From Phoronis ovalis (lineage: Eukaryota > Phoronida > Phoronidae), in NCBI GenBank assembly GCA_028565635.1, contig JAOXYB010020882.1:1-17403 (forward strand): 17,403 nucleotides of DNA, in the 5' to 3' direction. The translations under genes were made by a program, and so were the position numbers. The first letter of the stretch is position 1. Each line of letters opens with the position of its first letter. Below, piece by piece: positions 14,501 through 17,403 of the stretch. The notes under the pieces were generated by a model, which ran no database searches, had not been told where the DNA came from, and saw only the letters and a program-made list of their open reading frames with translations.

Positions 14501-17403
14501 ATCTCTGACATGTTTTCAACTGAACATTTGTTTTGATTTAAACTTGTGGCTACTCATTTGGCTCGCTTTTGATGTGAAGCAAAAGAAGCATTATGAGTTT
14601 GCAGGACTTGCTGTAAATGTTTTTTTTTAGTAAAAACAGGTATCCATAAGACTATATAAATAATAATCAATCAATGTTTCTGCTTCCAGGGAAAAAGCAT
14701 TCAAGATTTACAAAGAAGCTTTAAAATGTAACTACGAAAACTGGAAAATATGGGAAAATTACATGGTGGTAAAAGAAATTTCCTTACAAAAATGTGAATA
14801 GATACAATTACCTGAAAGCTGATCCCCTCATTTTAGATTTCTTTGGAGCTTGTTTGTGTTCGTACTTATAAATTGAAGATCAACCTTTTTGAACCCATAC
14901 TATTAAATTGTAACTTTACACACAGATGTCCTAACTCCAGTGGATAATATGGATTCCCAGTGTCAGATATACTCCTTTTTGACTGTTGCTTTTTATTTTT
15001 TGTAGATTGGTGCAGACTGTGGAGAATTGGAAGAAGTCATTCGTGCTTATCACAGACTTTTGGATTTAAAAAATAAAACAGTTGATGTTGAGGTAGCATT
15101 GATTAACAAACAAATATTTTTTGTATGCTTCCTGTTCACATATCTAATAAGAGACTGCCAGAAAGTGTACTGGTAATTGACTGTGGATAACATGTGGCGA
15201 TCAAGGTTAATGTCGCCTTCAAAATGTTTGCGATCGTTCACTGGGCATGTGAAATTATGTGGAGTCTTACTCTAATAAACACTACTATGTCTTACCAAAT
15301 GTAAAAGAACAAGTGGATAGTGGATTACTTTCTTGTATCATCAGCATTATTGGCATTAATTCATGTTATTTACAGTTAACTTGCTATAACAGATCTTCTC
15401 TAAAATTTGTAGGAATTAAAAATAAAAAATTTAAAACAAATGTTGATTTTCACAGTTATATTTTTGAACAACAGTGCAAAGTCTGTGTTACTTTTGTTTG
15501 GTCACGATTTTATTTAAATGAAGTTTTATCACACTCCAATTAAATGTTTGTTTTTTAATTGTGTTCATTGCAGGTCATACAAATATTGGTAAAAGCAGTG
15601 GTGGATGGTACAATTGATGCCTCAGAGCAGTCAGCCAGCAGGCTGAGACCAAAACTTCTCGAATTATTTGGCAGAATAACTTCAAATGTGAGTGTTTTCT
15701 CAGTAGTTTTCTTGTTGTATGCACTTTAATGCATTAAAATTTCACTGTGTGCATTTCTGGACAATTCATAATGCAGATGTCTCCTGCTTATGTTATTCAG
15801 GTTAGCCTTGCCATTTAGATATTTTACCTGGCAGTTTAGCTTGACTATCTATTTTCCAGTCATAAAAGATGAAACAGCTTCAATATCTAAATCACTTATT
15901 CAGGATTACCAAGTTAAAAGTAGTCGTGGCAAAAAGCTTAATCTGTAACAAATATATCTTGATGCCTGTACTTATGTGCTCATATTGCTTGCAGGTAACA
16001 AATAATGCCACGATCTGGCAGTTATATGCTCAGCTTTGTATAGAACAAACACAGGAGAGTAAAGAAAAGGTAAGTGACTGGCCATCTTATTGTTTCATCT
16101 GTTGGTCTAGTGAAAATTTTATATTGTACCACAATGACTGTCTGAGATTTGGCGAGGTTTCGAGCAAATAGTTTTCAATGGTCCCAGCATATTATTTCAG
16201 CAGGTAAGCACAAGGCACGCAGATGGCTTGCGTGATCACACATTTATAAACAACATTTAATTTCTTGTAAAACTTGTCAGAACGCATCATGTGCAAATAT
16301 ATATTTTGGAAAACAAGTAAAATTCAACATTATAAATAACATGATTTGCATTTTATAAATATTCTATTCAAACCAGTATTTAAGACTGGTGTGTGCGTGG
16401 GTCTAGTTCCTTCCCTTGTCTTCGAAAAGAGTTGTGACCATTCGAAACACATTTGTTGGCTGAATTTGCTTGAAGCTTGCTTACCTTGAACAAATACAAA
16501 AAAAACACCAAAAATTTTAGGAAATACATGCCATCAAATGTGTGCATGTAAATGTACTTCATATCAGAGTAAGACGAATTATAACACATTCTATACTTCA
16601 TATACAAATTATAGATTTTGTGTGTTATGAAAATTAATCATGCGGAGATAATTGGTTGGGATCAATGAATCTATAGGGATACAGAGTATCAGTTTTTCTA
16701 GAATAGAGGCATTATTAGTGTTAATATTCTTTATTTAGTATGTATTACATACTTTATTAAGTTATATTTTATTTATTATTTTTTTGTATTTTGTAACAGT
16801 TTCTATTTTAATTCATATTTTTGCCTGAAAATACTAATTTCAATTTGGGAATTCTTGCTTTCATGTTTGCCTTTTGTTAGATAATGTAAAGCTATGCATA
16901 ACTATATTAAATGAATGTGAAGTTTTCAATTTTTTAAATCTTCATAGGCAGTGCAGTATTTTCAAAAGGCTCATCGGTGCTTCACACAAGGCAATGACTG
17001 GGAGAAAGATATTAACCACTGCAAAGAATACATTAAACTGTCTTTAGAATTAAGCAATTGTGAGTATATACGAAATATGTATCTGTGTCAGTTTTATTTT
17101 CTGGTGTCAGTTCACTATTGATATTTTAAGTTAAAGTGGGGAAAGGAGATGATTAAAAATTTACTATCCATATTTCGTTTTTAGAACTGCTTTCCCCCTG
17201 TCCTCCTGTATTGCTGGAATACAATCATAGCCTGCACACGTACTGGCATTTTATGCTCAGTAATTCACATTTTGACATTTTTTATTTGATTTTGCATACA
17301 GGAGTTTGTTATATCTCTAGGTTGCATTGATTGTAGCAAAGGAAGTAGTAATACAACTCAGGCCATTCAGATGTTGTCTTCAGCCAAACTAATGGCTAAA
17401 GGT
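2482..17403 (+). CDS. TTC27: TTC27, tetratricopeptide repeat protein 27; nineteen coding exons, 3' end beyond window
   Basis: Exons: 2482-2557, 6154-6458, 6617-6757, 7259-7361, 7769-7808, 8255-8379, 8970-9201, 10038-10107, 10427-10663, 11289-11411, 11618-11791, 12358-12510, 13999-14051, 14690-14768, 15006-15092, 15574-15687, 15995-16069, 16948-17059 and 17321 to the edge. They sum to 2382 nt, 794 codons without a stop; human TTC27 is 843 residues. Landmarks match the vertebrate protein in order: [27 protein letters not shown]-type ([11 protein letters not shown]), [111 protein letters not shown] helices occupy roughly residues 444-670. The molecular role of TTC27 is not well defined in animals; the TPR fold implies a protein-binding scaffold. 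All introns are GT-AG except intron 6 (GC-AG). Confidence 0.96.
3041..3218 (+). repeat. Left terminal inverted repeat of the transposon
   Basis: Aligns with the reverse complement of 5415-5590 with scattered substitutions and small gaps. The central part (3061-3170) is close to 90 percent identical by eye, including AAAAACATAATTTCC and TTTTGAATTTTTCAAATG. Confidence 0.85.
3601..5264 (-). pseudogene. Broken DDE transposase (HTH plus DDE_3-type endonuclease domain)
   Basis: Read right to left. An HTH relic at about 5264-5184 ([15 protein letters not shown]) ends at a possible splice donor CAAG|gtaatc. A second region at about 4740-4456 holds SKPGRKFY then, frameshifted, [20 protein letters not shown] and [14 protein letters not shown]. 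The first catalytic Asp is in YTDETWVNQ (Asp codon 4375-4373). A frameshift leads to [17 protein letters not shown] and [15 protein letters not shown]. The second Asp (4103-4101) is in NVIIVD, followed directly by a TAA and then [19 protein letters not shown] follows, then another shift to [15 protein letters not shown], a stop, and [12 protein letters not shown], where Lys (3856-3854) replaces the third acidic residue. The C-terminal tail runs to 3601. It is certainly inactive. Confidence 0.85.
4901..4970 (-). repeat. tRNA-like sequence (possible SINE head) inside the transposon
   Basis: On the minus strand GGTTCAATCCC (4921-4911) fits the pol III B box GGTTCRANYCC fully, and TGGCACAGCAGA (4963-4952) fits the A box TRGCNNAGYNGG at 11 of 12. 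Spacing between them (42) is tRNA-like. The acceptor stem does not pair well, so it is not a functional tRNA. It is followed downstream by a T-run (complement of about 4889-4899). Confidence 0.5.
5415..5590 (-). repeat. Right terminal inverted repeat of the transposon
   Basis: Reverse-complement partner of 3041-3218, with the shared core GGCGACACC followed by TAGAATGTGG near 5480-5500. It lies at the 5' end of the transposase relic. Confidence 0.85.
6154..6458 (+). CDS. TTC27: TTC27 coding exon 2
   Basis: Acceptor aattctag|GTGCTG, donor GAGCTG|gtaagt. Two bases complete the codon from exon 1, then 101 codons. It contains [17 protein letters not shown], one of the most conserved TTC27 segments (human has SLQLFVQSNWTGPP). 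Confidence 0.95.
6617..6757 (+). CDS. TTC27: TTC27 coding exon 3
   Basis: Acceptor ttacttag|AAGAAA, donor TGTCAG|gtagga, 47 codons in phase 0. Encodes [15 protein letters not shown] and ARLIL, matching LTLDGESIYSLTSKP and ARIIL of the vertebrate protein. Confidence 0.93.
6758..7258 (+). other. TTC27 intron 3
   Basis: 501 bp of AT-rich intron; no coding, RNA or repeat signal seen. Confidence 0.85.
7259..7361 (+). CDS. TTC27: TTC27 coding exon 4
   Basis: Acceptor tttttacag|ACAGCT, donor GATACTG|gtaacc, 34 codons plus one base. Encodes [20 protein letters not shown], aligning with LPWWTLRCVNIHQHLLEER. Confidence 0.93.
7362..7768 (+). other. TTC27 intron 4
   Basis: 407 bp; ends in a strong pyrimidine tract ctttttttcag. 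Nothing else seen. Confidence 0.85.
7769..7808 (+). CDS. TTC27: TTC27 coding exon 5 (40-nt small exon)
   Basis: Acceptor tttttcag|TTGCAA, donor CCAAAG|gtgagt. Encodes [13 protein letters not shown] across phase 1 and phase 2 borders, filling the gap between exon 4 and the [10 protein letters not shown] block of exon 6. Confidence 0.88.
7809..8254 (+). other. TTC27 intron 5
   Basis: 446 bp. An open frame at 7955-8143 lies wholly inside it and has no family resemblance. Confidence 0.8.
8255..8379 (+). CDS. TTC27: TTC27 coding exon 6, with a GC splice donor
   Basis: Acceptor ttcgctaag|GGATTT, donor CTAACAG|gcaagt. 125 nt encoding [20 protein letters not shown] then a helical segment ending SQLSATLT. 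It aligns with RYLAIQFHLECAYVFLYYYEY and ISQLQIDLTG. The donor begins GC, the common non-canonical class, with otherwise perfect consensus; the frame requires this cut. Confidence 0.92.
8380..8969 (+). other. TTC27 intron 6 (GC-AG)
   Basis: 590 bp, starting gcaagtg and ending atatttag. It includes a 30-bp tandem duplication at 8526-8583; otherwise featureless. Confidence 0.82.
8526..8583 (+). repeat. Tandem duplication, 30-bp unit, two copies
   Basis: The unit begins TTGGTTGCATGCATTATATA and recurs 30 bp later with one or two differences (GCATGCATT against GCATGTATT), continuing through AGAATGTA. Confidence 0.85.
8970..9201 (+). CDS. TTC27: TTC27 coding exon 7
   Basis: Acceptor tatatttag|GTGTGA, donor CTTATG|gtaggt. 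Encodes [40 protein letters not shown] and an acidic stretch ending EQAVLLGL. Human has ALGKRTRFQENYVAQLIL and LNDDTILNDIKL. Confidence 0.95.
9202..10037 (+). other. TTC27 intron 7
   Basis: 836 bp. It holds a perfect 14-bp palindrome at 9357-9370 and a deleted tRNA-Phe-like sequence at about 9760-9806 followed by a T-rich tract (9808-9860). Confidence 0.82.
9760..9806 (+). repeat. Deleted tRNA-Phe-like sequence (tRNA pseudogene or SINE head)
   Basis: The 5' part (gccggag, then aaatagcgcagttgggag) resembles the acceptor strand and D arm of animal tRNA-Phe, including a perfect A box TAGCGCAGTTGG (9770-9781). The 3' part (gggcgaatcccaggtttcgg and ca) resembles its T arm and acceptor strand; tttcggc would pair with the gccgaaa expected of the ancestor. 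The anticodon arm and variable region are absent, and three bases appear inserted near the 5' end. A T-run starts at 9808. Confidence 0.55.
10038..10107 (+). CDS. TTC27: TTC27 coding exon 8
   Basis: Acceptor gtctttag|TGAAAA, donor CTTAAT|gtaagt; one base then 23 codons. Encodes [19 protein letters not shown] then IAYLN, aligning with CTNFQKNNPVHTLTEVE. Confidence 0.88.
10108..10426 (+). other. TTC27 intron 8
   Basis: 319 bp; nothing recognised. Confidence 0.85.
10427..10663 (+). CDS. TTC27: TTC27 coding exon 9
   Basis: Acceptor ttttttacag|TCTGTT, 79 codons. Encodes [39 protein letters not shown] and a segment ending VREHLASVA. Two donors overlap at the end: GCT|gtaagg (used here) and AAG|gtaaag five bases later. 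Only the first keeps frame with exon 10 (VA|KELGMLF). Confidence 0.93.
10664..11288 (+). other. TTC27 intron 9
   Basis: 625 bp, largely occupied at 10720-10945 by a minus-strand tRNA-derived SINE-like sequence. Confidence 0.82.
10720..10945 (-). repeat. tRNA-derived SINE-like element, Thr-like head
   Basis: On the minus strand an A-box-like TAGCCTGATTGG (10935-10924) is followed by GATTTGTAATCTGGAGATCC, resembling the anticodon arm (TGT) and variable loop of tRNA-Thr. A degenerate B box GGTTTAATTCT (10890-10880) lies 45 bp on, the spacing expected of a tRNA. About 160 bp of unrelated body follow to about 10720, with TTAGCTGTAAAATGAATAC, a phrase I associate with tRNA SINE bodies. Copy number cannot be seen here. 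Confidence 0.5.
11289..11411 (+). CDS. TTC27: TTC27 coding exon 10 (start of TPR region)
   Basis: Acceptor attttgcag|AAAGAA, donor GAAATG|gtattt, 41 codons. Encodes [20 protein letters not shown] then [18 protein letters not shown], aligning with FELGCTSSALQIFEKLEMW and VVICYERAG. Confidence 0.95.
11618..11791 (+). CDS. TTC27: TTC27 coding exon 11
   Basis: Acceptor ttcaaaatag|GCTGAA, donor GAGCAG|gtaatg, 58 codons. Encodes [25 protein letters not shown] and [20 protein letters not shown], matching KETPSLYCLLGDVLGD and YDKAWELSRYRSARAQRS. Confidence 0.96.
11792..12357 (+). other. TTC27 intron 11
   Basis: 566 bp. It contains a TTA microsatellite (11902-11919) and a short motif at 12018-12039 shared with intron 9. 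The two opposed open frames near 11940-12160 look like chance. Confidence 0.8.
11902..11919 (+). repeat. TTA microsatellite
   Basis: Six uninterrupted TTA units. Confidence 0.9.
12358..12510 (+). CDS. TTC27: TTC27 coding exon 12 (TPR)
   Basis: Acceptor cttctttcag|TTAGAA, donor ACTGAT|gtaagt, 51 codons. Encodes [18 protein letters not shown] then [20 protein letters not shown] and [11 protein letters not shown]. It shows the TPR pattern of W, G-A/S at helix A and a small residue plus F in helix B. The frame stays open into the intron by chance. Confidence 0.96.
12640..13320 (+). repeat. Diverged tandem array, unit about 160 bp, four copies plus partial ends
   Basis: Copies start near 12680, 12835, 12997 and 13157, each opening with CATACTATTGGGATATAACT or a close variant. 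They share phrases in the same order: GAATAATCC, TTTTGAT-GTTTCCAA, TATGGCTGACTGGC, CCATATTTGT, CATTTTGTCATAAGCC, CTCCTACAC, and CTTCATGAAACTTGG closing the unit. Partial copies lie before 12680 and after 13316. Identity is roughly 75-85 percent by eye. Confidence 0.85.
13370..13408. repeat. Short inverted repeat, 11-bp perfect arms
   Basis: CTTGAGTGATT (13370-13380) and AATCACTCAAG (13398-13408) are exact reverse complements separated by 17 bp. It may be the end of a small element next to the tandem array. Confidence 0.75.
13999..14051 (+). CDS. TTC27: TTC27 coding exon 13 (TPR, 53 nt)
   Basis: Acceptor ctgattttag|AATTTT, donor CATCAGAA|gtaagt. Encodes [17 protein letters not shown], a canonical TPR helix A, matching AEAWNNLSTSYIRLKQK. 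Confidence 0.95.
14052..14689 (+). other. TTC27 intron 13
   Basis: 638 bp AT-rich; nothing recognised. Confidence 0.85.
14690..14768 (+). CDS. TTC27: TTC27 coding exon 14
   Basis: Acceptor tgcttccag|GGAAAA, donor ATGGTG|gtaaaa. Encodes (K)[18 protein letters not shown] then KIWENYMV, matching [20 protein letters not shown] and WENYI. Confidence 0.95.
15006..15092 (+). CDS. TTC27: TTC27 coding exon 15
   Basis: Acceptor tttttgtag|ATTGGT, donor GTTGAG|gtagca, 29 codons. Encodes [20 protein letters not shown] then LKNKTVDVE, matching [17 protein letters not shown]. Confidence 0.95.
15093..15573 (+). other. TTC27 intron 15
   Basis: 481 bp. A 94-codon open frame (15259-15543) lies inside it with no splice logic or resemblance; treated as chance. 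Confidence 0.8.
15574..15687 (+). CDS. TTC27: TTC27 coding exon 16
   Basis: Acceptor ttcattgcag|GTCATA, donor TCAAAT|gtgagt, 38 codons. Encodes [15 protein letters not shown] and [15 protein letters not shown], matching VLKILVRAVIDG and LKGKLQELFGRVTSR. Confidence 0.95.
15688..15994 (+). other. TTC27 intron 16
   Basis: 307 bp; nothing recognised. A plus-strand open frame from 15869 runs through its end into exon 17. Confidence 0.85.
15995..16069 (+). CDS. TTC27: TTC27 coding exon 17
   Basis: Acceptor ttgcttgcag|GTAACA, donor GAAAAG|gtaagt, 25 codons. Encodes [20 protein letters not shown] then ESKEK, matching VTNDGEIWRLYAHVYG. Confidence 0.95.
16070..16947 (+). other. TTC27 intron 17
   Basis: 878 bp. 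Contains tatttcag CAG gtaagc at 16193-16209, a head-to-tail acceptor and donor. The rest, including the minus-strand open frame at 16380-16607, shows nothing recognisable. Confidence 0.8.
16948..17059 (+). CDS. TTC27: TTC27 coding exon 18
   Basis: Acceptor cttcatag|GCAGTG, donor AGCAATT|gtgagt. Encodes [20 protein letters not shown] then [17 protein letters not shown], matching AFQCLSKAYKC, NCWEKDITSFKEVVQRALGL. Confidence 0.93.
17321..17403 (+). CDS. TTC27: TTC27 coding exon 19 (truncated by window end)
   Basis: Acceptor atctctag|GTTGCA; GT completes the codon begun in exon 18. Encodes [20 protein letters not shown] then AKLMAKG, matching IKCSKNKSSSQEAVQMLSS. An upstream AG at 17300-17301 would give an immediate stop. 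The exon runs to the window edge. Confidence 0.92.

Noticed and set aside
15259-15543. 94-codon plus-strand open frame in intron 15
   Set aside because: Lies wholly within the intron between well-supported exons; AT-rich composition and no recognisable domain.
16380-16607. 75-codon minus-strand open frame in intron 17
   Set aside because: Met- and Tyr-rich low-complexity peptide from AT-rich intron; no splice signals or homologous pattern.

Overview
This is nuclear DNA from an invertebrate animal. It has AT-rich introns, GT-AG splice sites, and single-copy animal genes broken into small exons. Nothing in it is prokaryotic. Protein-level similarity and the style of the repeats suggest a lophotrochozoan such as a mollusc or annelid, but the clade is an inference with low confidence.

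Two conserved genes stand head to head. On the minus strand, from 1953 leftwards and running off the window, are the first four coding exons of DRC7 (CCDC135), a subunit of the nexin-dynein regulatory complex of motile cilia. On the plus strand, from 2482 to the right edge, are nineteen coding exons of TTC27, a tetratricopeptide-repeat protein. The TTC27 exons join without a stop into 794 codons, and only roughly the last 50-80 residues are missing. The 528 bp between the two start codons hold an NRF1-like palindrome next to ETS-like and YY1-like motifs, so this is probably one bidirectional promoter.

TTC27 intron 1 (2558-6153) contains the wreck of a DNA transposon of about 2.5 kb with long terminal inverted repeats (TIRs). 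Its minus-strand transposase is of the DDE type (IS630/Tc1/mariner superfamily). The spacing between the second and third catalytic positions is about 82 residues, which fits the DD82E (Sailor) group. It is dead: there are several frameshifts, stops, and Lys where the third acidic residue should be.

The other introns hold smaller items: a tRNA-Phe-like fragment lacking its whole middle (about 9760-9806), two minus-strand tRNA-like SINE heads (about 4901-4970 and 10720-10945), a diverged tandem array of about 160 bp units (12640-13320), a 30 bp tandem duplication (8526-8583), and a GC-AG intron (intron 6). One back-to-back acceptor/donor in intron 17 could be a microexon or recursive splice site.

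I found no clearly new biological system. The best leads are the shared cilium/TTC27 promoter, the loss of the cysteine nucleophile position in DRC7, the DD82E-type element, and the mini tRNA-like sequence.
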